NCBI RefSeq assembly: GCF_013141915.1
Contig: NZ_SROX01000002.1
Location: forward strand, 310,001-374,000
Length of the DNA stretch: 64,000 nt
Source: Cupriavidus necator
GTDB taxonomy: Bacteria > Pseudomonadota > Gammaproteobacteria > Burkholderiales > Burkholderiaceae
Reading direction: 5' to 3'
Shown here: one piece after another, positions 36,692 to 46,715 of the stretch
How positions within the stretch are numbered: the first letter of the stretch is position 1
Layout: every line of letters starts with the position of its first letter
Position numbers and translations under genes: made by a program
The notes under the pieces: generated by a model
The model's input: only the letters and a program-made list of their open reading frames with translations
What the model was told of the DNA's origin: nothing
Database searches by the model: none

Positions 36692-36753
36692 ATTCAGCTA
36701 TCCCCTGTCAGTTTCACCCCATCTTGGGGCGAGGCATGGCGATTTCAATGCTT

Positions 36754-37485
36754 CTAATACTTGCGCCCGACGTGGAGCGCCACCACTCCGGCCGTCAGAT
36801 TGAAGTATTCGACCTTTTCCAGGCCCACATGTTCCATCAAGCGTACAAGTGAAACCTGGTCTGGATGCATTCTGATCGATTCCGCGAGATAGCGATAGCT
36901 GGGGCCATCCCCTGCCACACGCTCGCCCAGCCACGGCAGCACCTTAAAAGAATAGACGTCGTAGGCCTTCTCCAGCGGTTTCCAGACCTTGGAGAACTCC
37001 AGCACCATGACCTTGCCGCCCGGCTTGACCACGCGGCGCATCTCCGCCAGCGCGGCGTCCTTATGCGTCATGTTGCGCAGGCCGAAGGCCACCGTGACCA
37101 GGTCGAAGTAGTTGTCGGGGAAGGGGATCTTCTCGGCGTCGCACAGCGCCACCGGCGTGACGATGCCCTGGTTCAGCAGCCGGTCGCGGCCGACGCGCAG
37201 CATCGACTCATTGATGTCGGTCAGCCAGACCTGGCCGGTCGGGCCGGCCTGTCTGGCGAACGCCTTGGCCAGGTCGCCGGTGCCACCGGCGATGTCCAGC
37301 ACCTTGTGGCCCGGGCGCACGCCGGCCTGGGCAATGGTGAACATCTTCCAGAGCCGGTGCATGCCGCCGGACATCAGGTCGTTCATCACGTCGTACTTGC
37401 TGGCCACCGAATGGAACACGCCGGCCACCTTGCCGGCCTTTTCCGTTTCGTCGACCTTTTCGAACCCGAAGTGGGTTTCACTCAT
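36754..37485 (-). CDS. ubiE: demethylmenaquinone/demethylubiquinol methyltransferase UbiE
   Basis: 243-residue SAM-dependent C-methyltransferase of ubiquinone and menaquinone synthesis. [21 protein letters not shown] (28-47) is the UbiE signature, [13 protein letters not shown] (61-73) is SAM motif I and [23 protein letters not shown] near 145 is the second signature. It ends VALHVGRKY, as UbiE does. It precedes the Tim44-like gene, ubiJ and ubiB on the same strand. Confidence 0.97.
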   Translation of the reverse strand: MSETHFGFEKVDETEKAGKVAGVFHSVASKYDVMNDLMSGGMHRLWKMFTIAQAGVRPGHKVLDIAGGTGDLAKAFARQAGPTGQVWLTDINESMLRVGRDRLLNQGIVTPVALCDAEKIPFPDNYFDLVTVAFGLRNMTHKDAALAEMRRVVKPGGKVMVLEFSKVWKPLEKAYDVYSFKVLPWLGERVAGDGPSYRYLAESIRMHPDQVSLVRLMEHVGLEKVEYFNLTAGVVALHVGRKY

Positions 37486-37516
37486 CTTTCAAGACTCCAG
37501 GATTGTCGGGGGCGGC

Positions 37517-37933
37517 TCAGTGATGGCCGCAGGCGTGCCCGCCGCCGGCGGCGGGCATCGGGGTGTCGCGGTCGGCGCCGGCCGCTTGCAGGCGCTGCAG
37601 GTAGTCCTGCCACAACGCGTCCTGGTTGTCGCCCAGGCGGTACAGCAGGTCCCAGGAATAGATGCCGGTGTCGTGGCCGTCCGAGAAGCGGATCTGGATG
37701 GCGTAGTTGCCGACCGGCTCGACCGCCTCGACGCCGACCTCGCGCTTGCCGGTCTGCAGCACCTCCTGCCCCGGGCCGTGGCCCTGGACTTCGGCGGAGG
37801 GCGAATAGACGCGCAGCAGCTCGAACGGCAGCCGGAAGCTGCGGCCGTTGTCGAAGCCGATCTCGAGCACGCGCGATTGCGTGTGGACCGTCAGCGCGGT
37901 GGGATGGGGGGTGTCTTTTTCCAGGCCTGCCAT
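37517..37933 (-). CDS. DUF971 protein (GBBH-like N-terminal fold)
   Basis: 138 residues; the DUF971 fold resembles the N-terminal domain of gamma-butyrobetaine hydroxylase. Family blocks seen: LTVHTQSRVLEIGFDNGRSFRLPFELLRVYSPSAEV and YAIQIRFSDGHDTGIYSWDLLYRLG. The tail is Gly/His/Cys-rich (GGGHACGHH) and may bind metal. It sits 31 bases upstream of ubiE, a conserved pairing. Role unknown; some relatives act in iron-sulfur work. Confidence 0.88.
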   Translation of the reverse strand: MAGLEKDTPHPTALTVHTQSRVLEIGFDNGRSFRLPFELLRVYSPSAEVQGHGPGQEVLQTGKREVGVEAVEPVGNYAIQIRFSDGHDTGIYSWDLLYRLGDNQDALWQDYLQRLQAAGADRDTPMPAAGGGHACGHH

Positions 37934-38012
37934 GATGATCGCGGCCCGATGAGGGGCGCTCGTGAGGGTGATTGCCGCGCAATGCGGCGCTGGCTGCCGC
38001 GGCAGCCCCGCG

Positions 38013-39878
38013 TCACGCTTCGCATACGACCCGATAGCTTACCCCAGGCTCGCCGGCTTGCGCAGCCCGGGCCGCCGCCTCGTCCTGCGGCAGGTAGCGC
38101 AGCCGGCGCTGGTGGAACGCGGCTACGGTGCTGCGGTGCGCAATGCTGACGATGGCGGCTTGCGGCAACTGCTGCACCATCAGCTGGTACATGGCGCGCT
38201 CGGTATCTTCGTCCAGCGCGCTGGTGGCTTCGTCGAGGAACAGGTAGTCCGGCTTCTGCAGCAGCGCGCGCGCAAAGGCCAGGCGCTGCTGCTCGCCCGG
38301 CGACAGCCGCAGCGACCAGTTGTCGAACACGTCGAGCTGGTCCGCCAGCGCCGCCAGGCGGGTCTGGCGCAGCGCCGCCTGCAGGACTTCCTTGCTGTGC
38401 TCGGTACCGGCATCCGGGTAGGCCAGGGCATCGGCGAGCGTGCCGATCGGCAGGTAGCTGCGCTGCGGCAGGAACAGCCGGCGCTTGTCTTCCGGCATGG
38501 TCACGGTGCCGCTGCCATACGGCCAGATCCCGGCCAGCGCGCGGAACAGCACGCTCTTGCCGCAGCCCGACGGGCCACTGACCAGCCAGCGTTCGCCCGG
38601 CGCCACCGCCAGCGAGAACGGCGCCACCAGCGGCCGCTGGCCCACCGCCGCGCCGCGCGCGGCGCGCACCGGCAACGCCAGTGCCAGGCCGTCGATGGCG
38701 ATACCCTCCTGCGGCCGGCCATGGTAGGCCACCTCGATGTCGCGGCTGCCGTCATGCGATGCTTCCTGGCGCTCGGCCACGCGGATCGCTTCCTGGAAGT
38801 CGATCAGGCGGTTGGCCGCCGCCTTCCAGCCCACCAGCGTGGCATAGCTGTCGACAAACCACGACAGCGCGCCCTGCACCTGCCCAAAGGCCGAACTGGT
38901 CTGCATCAGCCCGCCCAGCGTCATCTTGCCGGCAAAGTAGCGCGGCGCCGCCACCAGGATCGGGAAGATGATGGCGAACTGCGCATAGCCGGAACTGACG
39001 AAGGTCAGGCGCCGCGTATAGCGCATCAGCTGGTTCCAGTTGGCGCGGATGCGGTCGAAGCGTGCACGCAGGCCGGCCTGTTCGGTCGGCTCGCCGCGGT
39101 ACAGCGCCACCGGTTCGCTGTTCTCGCGCAGGCGCACCAGCGTGAAACGGAAGTCGGCTTCGTATTGCTCCTGCTGGAAGTTCAGGCCGATCAGCGGGCG
39201 GCCGACCACGTGCGCCACCAGCGAGCCGATCACCGCATAGCCTGCCGCGAACCACACCATGTAGCCCGGGATGGTCCATTCAGTACCACCCAGCGCAAAG
39301 CTGATCGGGCCGGACACGGTCCACAGGATGCCGACGAACGACAGCAGCGTCACCACCGAGTTGAGCAGGCCCAGCGACAGCGACAGCGCGCCGTCGGTGA
39401 ACAGGCGCAGGTCGTCGGCGATACGCTGGTCGGGGTTGTCGGTGGCATGGGTCTGCTCGATGCGGTAGTAGGCCTGGTGTCCCAGCCAGTGCCCCATGAA
39501 GCGGCCGGTCATCCAGGTACGCCAGCGCATCTGCAGCATCATGGTGTAGTACTGCCGCGAGATCGCCGCGACGATAAAGAACGCGGCGATCCACGAGAAA
39601 CGCAGCAGCAGCACCTTGAACGAGGCATAGTCGCGCTGCTCCAGCGCGTTGTAGAACACGCGGTTCCATTCGTTGAGCAGCACGTTGATATAGACGATGC
39701 CCAGGTTGAGCACCACCACCAGTGCCAGCAGCCCGAGCCCGGCGACGCGGTCTTCGGATTTCCAGTAGGGCTTGATCAGCGCCCAGGTGGCGCTCATGCG
39801 CAGGCGGCTCTGGATCTTCAGGGCCCTGGCCGGTACGGCGGGGCCCGGTACGGTAACGGAAGTTGGAGTGGAGGACAT
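38013..39878 (-). CDS. SbmA/BacA-like ABC transporter with fused ATPase
   Basis: 621 residues. The start at 39876-39878 (MSSTPTSVTVPG) has GGAG upstream. The membrane domain at about 30-340 carries VLLNEWNRVFYNALEQRDYASF, characteristic of the SbmA/BacA_ABC-membrane_2 family. The ATPase has Walker A GPSGCGKSVLF near 435 and signature LSPGEQQRLAFARALL near 525. Relatives transport peptides, cobalamin or very-long-chain acids; YddA-type proteins combine the two domains in this way. Direction and cargo are not shown by sequence. Confidence 0.88.
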   Translation of the reverse strand: MSSTPTSVTVPGPAVPARALKIQSRLRMSATWALIKPYWKSEDRVAGLGLLALVVVLNLGIVYINVLLNEWNRVFYNALEQRDYASFKVLLLRFSWIAAFFIVAAISRQYYTMMLQMRWRTWMTGRFMGHWLGHQAYYRIEQTHATDNPDQRIADDLRLFTDGALSLSLGLLNSVVTLLSFVGILWTVSGPISFALGGTEWTIPGYMVWFAAGYAVIGSLVAHVVGRPLIGLNFQQEQYEADFRFTLVRLRENSEPVALYRGEPTEQAGLRARFDRIRANWNQLMRYTRRLTFVSSGYAQFAIIFPILVAAPRYFAGKMTLGGLMQTSSAFGQVQGALSWFVDSYATLVGWKAAANRLIDFQEAIRVAERQEASHDGSRDIEVAYHGRPQEGIAIDGLALALPVRAARGAAVGQRPLVAPFSLAVAPGERWLVSGPSGCGKSVLFRALAGIWPYGSGTVTMPEDKRRLFLPQRSYLPIGTLADALAYPDAGTEHSKEVLQAALRQTRLAALADQLDVFDNWSLRLSPGEQQRLAFARALLQKPDYLFLDEATSALDEDTERAMYQLMVQQLPQAAIVSIAHRSTVAAFHQRRLRYLPQDEAAARAAQAGEPGVSYRVVCEA

Positions 39879-40014
39879 AGCGGCAGCGCTTGGCCCGGCT
39901 GCGCAGCCGGCCGGGCTTTTTGTTCTGGATACCGTGGCGGGCCACGGCGGCAACAGCATTCAGACGGTCACGGCCCTGCGCGGGTTCCGCCCGCGCGGCT
40001 TGACGCTGGCGGCC

Positions 40015-40452
40015 TCAGGCGTCGCTCGCTTCGACCAGCGCCAGCGCCGTGCGCAGCGCCGGCAGCCGGCTGGCCAGTTCCTGCACGCGCACGGCGTCGG
40101 CCGCGCGCTGCGGCGCGGCCCAGATCGCCTCGGGGAAATGCGTGTCCCAGCGGTAGCGCGGAATGATATGCCAGTGCAGGTGCGGCACCATGTTGCCGAA
40201 CGCCGCCAGGTTGACCTTGTCGGGCGTCATCACCTCGCGCACCACGCGTTCGACGCGCGCGACCAGCCGCATCAGCCAGGCCTGGTCAGTCTCGTCGAGG
40301 TCGCTCAGCTCGGCCACGTGGTCGTTCCAGACGATGCGGCAGAAGCCGGGGAAACGGTCATGCTCGACCAGGATCAGGCGGGCGCGGTCGCCCATCCAGA
40401 CCAGTTCACCGCCATCGGTTTCGCACAGGGGGCAGTTGGGGGAGCGGCTCAT
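40015..40452 (-). CDS. HIT-family nucleotide hydrolase
   Basis: 145 residues. The start at 40450-40452 (MSRSPNCPLCETDGG) is typical. The histidine triad is H91-x-H93-x-H95 in HLHWHIIPR; C7-x2-C10 near the N-terminus may bind zinc with downstream residues. HIT proteins hydrolyse or transfer nucleoside phosphates, but the substrate is unknown. It lies 136 bases ahead of the SbmA-like gene on the same strand. Confidence 0.9.
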   Translation of the reverse strand: MSRSPNCPLCETDGGELVWMGDRARLILVEHDRFPGFCRIVWNDHVAELSDLDETDQAWLMRLVARVERVVREVMTPDKVNLAAFGNMVPHLHWHIIPRYRWDTHFPEAIWAAPQRAADAVRVQELASRLPALRTALALVEASDA

Positions 40453-40611
40453 GAAGCGAATCTTTCCATGGTTATGGCGTGGCCCGTGGTCGTTGGAGAA
40501 AGCGGCGGCACTCACGCGCCGTGATCGGGCGTTTTAAGTAACGCCTGATTCTATTACCTTCTTCGGGCTGGAATACTGGTTCTTTCTCCCTCGCCAAGGT
40601 CAAGGAAGGCC

Positions 40612-41631
40612 ATGCCTCACCGCCACCACCCGCTCTTACGCAGGGCCATCGTGTCGTGCACATTGGCGCTGGCGGCCCTGTTGCTGTCCGTACCGGCAGC
40701 CGCCGATTGCAGCTTCGTCAGCGGCAATGCGCGCGGCATCGCAACCATTTCATTGCCGGTACAACTCAGCGTGCCCCGCAACACCGCAGCGGGCACCATT
40801 CTTTACGATTCCGGCTGGGTCACCGCAGGTCCCACCAGCATTCTCTGCACGGGCACCGTCATGCAGAACTGGGGCTATACGAGCCCCATGGTCGCCGTGC
40901 CCGGGTACGGCAATGTGTACCGGACGCCGGTAAACGGCATCGGCATCAAGACCGGCTGGGCCAACTGGCTTTCGGGCTCCCCCGATGTCGACAGCACGGC
41001 GCTGGTCTGGCCGCAGACTTCACAGGCCGTCGCCAACCCCTCCACGACGCCCTACGGCCCGATGGGACGCTACCGGCTGCAATTCGTCGTGACGGGTCCG
41101 GTGATGCCGGGCACCATCACCCTGCCGGCCCTGCTGGCCCAGGCCAGCTATGGCTCGCTGATCGTGAACCAGCTTACGGTGGCGGGCAACACCAACATCG
41201 TTGCGCCAGCCTGCGCCGTACAGAATACGTCGGTGGTGGTGAACATGCCGACGGTCAGCGCTGCCGCCTTGCCGGCCGCCGGGGCGACCGCCGGACGAAC
41301 CGGCTTCAATATCTCGCTCAGTTGCTCCGGGGCGACTGCAATCACCATGACCATCACCGACGCCACCCAGCCTGGCAACGCCGGCAGCAACCTGTCGCTC
41401 GGGCAAGGGTCGGGCGCCGGCGGAGTCGCCTACCAGATTCTCTACAACGGCACACCGGTGAGCTTCGGCCCCGACTCGGCCACTGCCGGCAACCTGAACC
41501 AGTTTAACGTCGGTACCATTGCCGGCGCCACCACCGTAACGATCCCGCTGGCGGCGCGCTACATACGCACCGGTCCGCTGACGCCAGGGTCGGCGCTCGC
41601 CAATGCGACCTTCACCATGAGCTATCAGTAG
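40612..41631 (+). CDS. fimbrial tip adhesin-like protein
   Basis: 339-residue secreted protein. Signal peptide residues 1-31 (IVSCTLALAALLLSVPAAA). About 32-200 is a putative receptor-binding domain starting with CSFVSGNARG; about 205-339 is a type 1 pilin-like domain (CAVQNTSVVVNMPTVSAAALPAAG, LSCSGATAITMTITD) ending FTMSYQ, whose penultimate aromatic residue is the chaperone-recognition type. This two-domain plan fits FimH-like tip adhesins. No chaperone, usher or major pilin is in the window. Ribosome site AAGGAAGG precedes the ATG. Confident on pilus family, less so on tip role. Confidence 0.75.
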   Translation: MPHRHHPLLRRAIVSCTLALAALLLSVPAAADCSFVSGNARGIATISLPVQLSVPRNTAAGTILYDSGWVTAGPTSILCTGTVMQNWGYTSPMVAVPGYGNVYRTPVNGIGIKTGWANWLSGSPDVDSTALVWPQTSQAVANPSTTPYGPMGRYRLQFVVTGPVMPGTITLPALLAQASYGSLIVNQLTVAGNTNIVAPACAVQNTSVVVNMPTVSAAALPAAGATAGRTGFNISLSCSGATAITMTITDATQPGNAGSNLSLGQGSGAGGVAYQILYNGTPVSFGPDSATAGNLNQFNVGTIAGATTVTIPLAARYIRTGPLTPGSALANATFTMSYQ

Positions 41632-41649
41632 CCCGGACGCCGGCCATAC

Positions 41650-44600
41650 TCAGACCAGCACGCGCTCGATACCGCCAGCGTTGGCCCGGGCGACATACTC
41701 GGGCATCCAGTTCTCGCCCAGCAGGTGCTTGGCCATCTCGATCACGATGTAGTCGGCCTGCACCGACGCATCTTCCTTGTAGCGCGACAGCCCCTGCAGG
41801 CAAGACGGGCAACTGGTCAGGATCTTGACGTCGCCGGTAAAGCCGTCGGCGCGCAACTTGTCGGCGCCCTTGGTCATTTCCTCTTCCTTGCGGAAGCGTA
41901 CCTGCGTCGAAATGTCAGGACGCGTCACCGCCAGCGTGCCCGATTCGCCGCAGCAGCGCTCGTTCTTCTCGATCTTGCCGACGCCGGTATTGCCGCCCAT
42001 CAGGTCGTTGACCAGCTTGGTCGGGTCCATGGTCTTGATCGGCGTATGGCAGGGGTCGTGGTACATGTAGCGCGTACCGGTCACGCCCTCCAGCTTCACG
42101 CCCTTCTCGAGCAGGTATTCGTGGATGTCGATGATGCGGCAGCCCGGGAAGATCTTGTCGAATTCATAGCCCGCGAGCTGGTCGTAGCAGGTGCCGCAGC
42201 TGACCACCACCGTCTTGATGTCGAGGTAGTTCAGCGTGTTGGCGACGCGGTGGAACAGCACGCGGTTGTCGGTGACGATCTTCTCGGCCTTGTCGTACTG
42301 GCCGTTGCCGCGCTGCGGATAGCCGCAGCAAAGATAGCCCGGCGGCAGCACGGTCTGCACCCCGACGTGCCACAGCATCGCCTGCGTGGCCAACCCCACC
42401 TGCGAAAACAGCCGCTCCGAGCCGCAGCCCGGGAAGTAGAACACCGCTTCCGTCTCCGGCGTGGTCGCCTTGGGGTCGCGGATGATCGGCACGATCTCGT
42501 TGTCTTCGATGTCGAGCAGCGCGCGCGCGGTCTTCTTGGGCAGGTTGCCCGGCATCTTCTTGTTGATGAAGTGGATCACCTGCTCGCGCACCGGTGGCTT
42601 GCCGACCGTGGCGGGCGGATGCGCGGTCTGCTTCTTCGCGATCTTCTTCAGCACGTCGTTGCCCAGGCGCTGCGCCTTGTAGCCCCAGTCGATCATGACC
42701 TTGCGGGTCAGGTTGATGGTCTCGGGGCTGGTGGCGTTGAGGAAGAACATCGACGCCGCGGTGCCGGGGTTGAACTTCTTCTGCCCCATCTTGCGCAGCA
42801 GGTTGCGCATGTTCATCGACACGTCGCCGAAATCGATCTTGACCGGGCACGGCGTCACGCACTTGTGGCATACGGTGCAGTGGTCGGCCACGTCCGAGAA
42901 CTCGTCCCAATGCTTGACCGAGATGCCGCGGCGGGTCTGCTCTTCATACAGGAAGGCCTCGACCAGCAGCGACGTTGCCAGGATCTTGTTGCGCGGGCTG
43001 TACAGCAGGTTGGCGCGTGGCACGTGCGTGGCGCACACCGGCTTGCACTTGCCGCAGCGCAGGCAGTCCTTGACGCTCTCGGCAATCGCGCCGATGTCGC
43101 TCTGCTGCATGATGATCGACTCATGCCCCATCAGGCCGAACGATGGCGTGTAGGCATTGCGCAGGTCGGCGCCGGGCAGCAGCTTGCCCTTGTTGAAGCG
43201 GCCCTGCGGGTCGACCTTCTGCTTGTACGCGCGGAAGTCGCCAATCTCTTCCTCGGTCAGGAACTCCAGCTTGGTGATGCCGATGCCGTGCTCGCCCGAG
43301 ATGACCCCATCCAGCGAACGCGCCAGGTCCATGATGCGGGCCACCGCGCGGTGCGCGTCCTGCAGCATGTCATAGTCGTCGGAGTTGACCGGGATATTGG
43401 TGTGCACGTTGCCGTCGCCGGCGTGCATGTGCAGCGCCACGAAGACACGGCCGCGCAGCACCTGCTTGTGGATCTTCTGGGCTTCGTCCAGGATCGGCTT
43501 GAACTCGCCGCCGTTGAAGATCTTGCGCAGTTCGGCGCGGATCTCGGTCTTCCACGACACGCGGATGGTGCGGTCCTGCAGCAGGTGGAACACGCTGGCG
43601 TCCGGCTGCTGCTGCAGCCGCGCCTCGAACTCCTGCCTCAGCAATCCCAGCCCGTGCCCGATCAGCGAGGCCTTGGCCTGCACCAGGGGCAGGTCCAGGT
43701 GGTCCTGCAGGTAGCGCCAGCGTGCGCGGACTTCGCGCAGCAGCGTGAGCGCGTGCTGCACCCGGTCTTCGAGCAGCTCTGCGCTGGGGATCTCGTTGGC
43801 GTCGTCGCTGCGTCCCAGCGGCAGGTTGCCGCGCGCGAAGAACGCTTCGAGCGTATCGACCAGCTTGAGCTTGCTCTTGATCGACAGTTCGATATTGATG
43901 CGCTCGATGCCGTCGGTGTACTCGCCCATGCGGTTCAGCGGGATCACCACGTCTTCATTGATCTTGAAGGCGTTGGTGTGCTTGGCGATGGCGGCGGTGC
44001 GCGAGCGGTCGAGCCAGAACTTCTTGCGTGCCTCGGGGCTGACGGCGATAAAGCCCTCGCCGCTCTTGCCGTTGGCCATGCGGATCACTTCCGAGGTGGC
44101 GCGCGCCACGGCATCTTCGTCGTCGCCGACGATATCGCCGATCAGCACCATCTTCGGGAACGCGTTGCGCTTGCTCTTGGTGGCGTAGCCGACCGCACGC
44201 AGGTAGCGCTCGTCCAGGTGCTCCAGGCCGGCAAGGATGGCGCCGCCCGGCTTCTTCGTCTCGGCGTCGAGGTAGTCCTTGATCTCGACGATGCTGGGGA
44301 TCGCGTCGCGCGCCTGGCCAAAGAACTCCAGGCACACGGTGCGGATGTACTTCGGCATGCGATGCAGGATCCAGCGCGCGCTGGTGATGATGCCGTCGCA
44401 GCCCTCCTTCTGCACGCCCGGCAGGCCCGCCAGGAACTTGTCGGTGACGTCCTTGCCCAGGCCTTCCTTGCGGAACTTGCGGCCTTCGATGGCGAGCGTT
44501 TCGGTGCGCAGCACCTTCTCGCCCGGGGCGCGGTTGCCGTCCGACCACTTCAGCTCGAAGGTGGCCACCGGCACGTCGTGGATCTTGCCCAGGTTGTGGT

Positions 44601-45624
44601 CCAGCCGGGTGATTTCCAGCCAGTTGCCTTCCGGGTCCACCATGCGCCACCACGCCAGGTTGTCCAGCGCGGTGCCCCACAGCACGGCCTTCTTGCCACC
44701 GGCGTTCATGGCAACGTTGCCGCCGATGCATGAGGCGTCGATGGAAGTCGGGTCGACCGCGAACACCAGGCCAGCCTTGTCTGCCGCATCGGCCACGCGG
44801 CGCGTCACCACGCCGGCGCCGGAGAAAATGGTCGCGACCTTATGCGACACGCCAGGCAGGTCGGTCTGCTCAACCGGGCCGAGCTGCTCGAGCTTCTCGG
44901 TATTGATCACCGCGCTCATCGGCGTCAGCGGCACGGCGCCGCCGGTATAGCCGGTGCCGCCTCCGCGCGGGATGATGGTCAGGCCCAGCTCGAAGCAGCC
45001 CTTGACCAGGCCGGCGATCTCTTCCTCGGAATCCGGGGTCAGGACGACGAACGGGTACTCGACGCGCCAGTCGGTGGCATCGGTCACGTGCGACACGCGC
45101 GACAGGCCGTCGAACTTGATGTTGTCTTTCTGCGTGACGCGGCCCAGCACGCGCTGCGCGCGCTTGCGCAGGTCATAGGCGGCGGCAAATTCGTTCTTGA
45201 AGTCCTCGATCGCCTGCTTGGCGAAGGCGACCAGCTGCTCCACGCGGTGCGAGCGGTCCTCGGCGGCGGGCTCAGCGTGCTCGGCACGGTCGGCGGCGCG
45301 GCGCTTTTCGATCTCGGAGAGGCGGTGGTGCAGTGCGCTGACCAGCATCTGGCGGCGCTTGGGATTTTCCAGCAGGTCGTCCTGCAGGTAGGGGTTGCGG
45401 CGCACCACCCAGATATCGCCCAGCACCTCGTACAGCATGCGCGCGGAGCGGCCGGTGCGGCGCTCGCTGCGCAGCTCGTCCAGGATGCGCCAGGCTTCCT
45501 CGCCCAGCAGGCGGATGACAATCTCGCGGTCCGAGAAGGACGTGTAGTTATAGGGAATTTCACGCAGGCGCGGCGGGGCGTCCTGCGCGGCGAGCTTGGC
45601 GTCGAGCACGAGTGGGGCGTTCAT
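41650..45624 (-). CDS. FAD-linked oxidase fused to Fe-S / CCG-domain subunit (DUF3683 type)
   Basis: 1324-residue oxidoreductase. Order: an N-terminal DUF3683-like region (about 1-150), FAD-binding domain ([14 protein letters not shown] near 220), FAD-oxidase C-terminal domain ([19 protein letters not shown] near 725), two 4Fe-4S clusters ([11 protein letters not shown] near 853, [13 protein letters not shown] near 913) and two CCG modules (FPGCG near 1066, CCGYPQRG near 1102, SCGTCYDQL near 1143, CCGESG near 1223, SCPSC near 1271). It fuses what GlcD/GlcF or D-lactate dehydrogenase and GlpC-like subunits do separately. It likely oxidises a 2-hydroxy acid at the membrane; the substrate is unproven. 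Confidence 0.88.
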   Translation of the reverse strand: MNAPLVLDAKLAAQDAPPRLREIPYNYTSFSDREIVIRLLGEEAWRILDELRSERRTGRSARMLYEVLGDIWVVRRNPYLQDDLLENPKRRQMLVSALHHRLSEIEKRRAADRAEHAEPAAEDRSHRVEQLVAFAKQAIEDFKNEFAAAYDLRKRAQRVLGRVTQKDNIKFDGLSRVSHVTDATDWRVEYPFVVLTPDSEEEIAGLVKGCFELGLTIIPRGGGTGYTGGAVPLTPMSAVINTEKLEQLGPVEQTDLPGVSHKVATIFSGAGVVTRRVADAADKAGLVFAVDPTSIDASCIGGNVAMNAGGKKAVLWGTALDNLAWWRMVDPEGNWLEITRLDHNLGKIHDVPVATFELKWSDGNRAPGEKVLRTETLAIEGRKFRKEGLGKDVTDKFLAGLPGVQKEGCDGIITSARWILHRMPKYIRTVCLEFFGQARDAIPSIVEIKDYLDAETKKPGGAILAGLEHLDERYLRAVGYATKSKRNAFPKMVLIGDIVGDDEDAVARATSEVIRMANGKSGEGFIAVSPEARKKFWLDRSRTAAIAKHTNAFKINEDVVIPLNRMGEYTDGIERINIELSIKSKLKLVDTLEAFFARGNLPLGRSDDANEIPSAELLEDRVQHALTLLREVRARWRYLQDHLDLPLVQAKASLIGHGLGLLRQEFEARLQQQPDASVFHLLQDRTIRVSWKTEIRAELRKIFNGGEFKPILDEAQKIHKQVLRGRVFVALHMHAGDGNVHTNIPVNSDDYDMLQDAHRAVARIMDLARSLDGVISGEHGIGITKLEFLTEEEIGDFRAYKQKVDPQGRFNKGKLLPGADLRNAYTPSFGLMGHESIIMQQSDIGAIAESVKDCLRCGKCKPVCATHVPRANLLYSPRNKILATSLLVEAFLYEEQTRRGISVKHWDEFSDVADHCTVCHKCVTPCPVKIDFGDVSMNMRNLLRKMGQKKFNPGTAASMFFLNATSPETINLTRKVMIDWGYKAQRLGNDVLKKIAKKQTAHPPATVGKPPVREQVIHFINKKMPGNLPKKTARALLDIEDNEIVPIIRDPKATTPETEAVFYFPGCGSERLFSQVGLATQAMLWHVGVQTVLPPGYLCCGYPQRGNGQYDKAEKIVTDNRVLFHRVANTLNYLDIKTVVVSCGTCYDQLAGYEFDKIFPGCRIIDIHEYLLEKGVKLEGVTGTRYMYHDPCHTPIKTMDPTKLVNDLMGGNTGVGKIEKNERCCGESGTLAVTRPDISTQVRFRKEEEMTKGADKLRADGFTGDVKILTSCPSCLQGLSRYKEDASVQADYIVIEMAKHLLGENWMPEYVARANAGGIERVLV

Positions 45625-45803
45625 TGGGGGACCGCTTCCTGCTGCGCACGGGGACTGTGCGCGAATCGTTCAGTAAAGGGCGATTGTACTGCAACCCCTG
45701 GTTTCGCCGCACCGCAGCATGGCGGAATCCTTGTGGGAACAAGGGATTAGAGCCTGAGCGGCGGGCCGGATGGGCCCCTGCAATGGCGCCGGCGGCACGG
45801 TGA

Positions 45804-46382
45804 TCAGAACCAGGCCTTCACCGTATGCGCAATGTTCTGCCAAAAACTGTCCGGTATCCACAGCAGGCTGGCGGTCATGGCCAGATAGCGCAGGAACTTG
45901 CCGACCGCCATCCAGGCCAGGCTGGGCCAGAACGACAGCCGCAGCCAGCCTGCCAATGTGCACAACGGATCACCAACGCCGGGCAGCCACGACAGCAGCA
46001 GCGTGGGCGGGCCGAGCCGCCGCATCCAGCGGAAGTAGCGCGCATCCAGCTTGGGCTTGGGCGGCTTGCGCGCGTGGGCGCGGTGCTGCAGGTGCTCGGC
46101 CTCGTGCTCGCGCGCGCGGCGCCGCTTGTGGTAGCGCACCAGCGCCAGCTTGGCCGCGTAGCCCAGCCACCAGTCGATCGCGCCGCCGACGGTGTTGCCG
46201 GCGGTCGCCACCAGGATCGCCGCCCAGAACATCTGCGGATTGAGCTTGACGTAGCCGAACACGGCCGGCTCGGACCCGAGCGGCAGCAAGGTCGCCGACA
46301 CCAGGCTGACCAGGAAGATCGCGGGCAGCCCTACCTTGGGCAAGGCAACGGTTTCAAACAGCCAGTCGAAGAAGGCTTCCAT
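45804..46382 (-). CDS. YqaA-family (SNARE-associated/DedA-like) membrane protein
   Basis: 192 residues with several hydrophobic spans: the N-terminal LPKVGLPAIFLVSLVSATLLPLGSEPAVFG, the middle FWAAILVATAGNTVGGAIDWWLG and SWLPGVGDPLCTLAGWLRLSFWPSLAW near 135. The E and D of GSEP and GVGDPLC match the conserved DedA-related pattern. A basic linker (YHKRRRAREHEAEHLQHR) separates the halves and is longer than in E. coli YqaA. Function unknown; lipid scrambling is suggested for relatives. Confidence 0.88.
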   Translation of the reverse strand: MEAFFDWLFETVALPKVGLPAIFLVSLVSATLLPLGSEPAVFGYVKLNPQMFWAAILVATAGNTVGGAIDWWLGYAAKLALVRYHKRRRAREHEAEHLQHRAHARKPPKPKLDARYFRWMRRLGPPTLLLSWLPGVGDPLCTLAGWLRLSFWPSLAWMAVGKFLRYLAMTASLLWIPDSFWQNIAHTVKAWF

Positions 46383-46703
46383 GTATGGGGACAGGGCCGG
46401 TGGCGCGGCTCATTCTAGCTGGCCGTGCCCCGGACGGGGCGCGGGCAAACCACATGGCACCTGTGCTGGATTTGTGATTAACTGTTAGAGCCTGTCGCGG
46501 CCAATCGTTCGCCGGCCGTGCCAACGCGCCGGCCGCAGCGTGCGCCGGCGCACCCTCAGCAGTTGCAGCGGCAGCACCAATATCACGAATTAGCCGTCCT
46601 ATAGCCGTTCCAAGCGGCAGTACCAAGCGGCAGTACCGCGTCGTGGCCAGTCCCGCGCAGTGGCTTTCGGGGTTCTGGAATTGGTCATGCGCGTCCACCC
46701 CAC
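46383..46703. other. intergenic region between yqaA-like gene and the cox-like cluster
   Basis: Divergent promoter region, 333 bases to the coxS start. It holds AT-richer sequence around 46470-46490 and a 13-bp tandem repeat at 46610-46635. I see no convincing coding frame and no clear -35/-10 pair. Confidence 0.6.
46610..46635. repeat. 13-bp tandem direct repeat upstream of coxS
   Basis: The unit CCAAGCGGCAGTA occurs exactly twice, end to end (46610-46622 and 46623-46635), centred about 95 bases before the coxS ATG. A partial relative, GCGGCAGCACC, lies 40 bases further upstream. It could be a regulator site or a simple duplication. Confidence 0.8.
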
Positions 46704-46715
46704 ATGGAGACAAGC

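Noticed and set aside
37992..38007. 16-bp self-complementary sequence GGCTGCCGCGGCAGCC after the SbmA-like gene
   Set aside because: There is no loop and no T-run; such short GC palindromes are frequent by chance in this base composition.
39885..39925. Hairpin followed by TTTTTG on the plus strand
   Set aside because: No plus-strand gene lies upstream for it to terminate, and on the minus strand the T-run is on the wrong side.
41725..44733. 1002-codon open frame on the plus strand
   Set aside because: It mirrors the FAD/Fe-S fusion gene on the minus strand; composition is typical of a GC-rich shadow frame.
46452..46475. Sigma-54-like promoter (TGGCAC followed by GC) before the cox-like cluster
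   Set aside because: The GG and GC pairs are three bases too close for a sigma-54 site.
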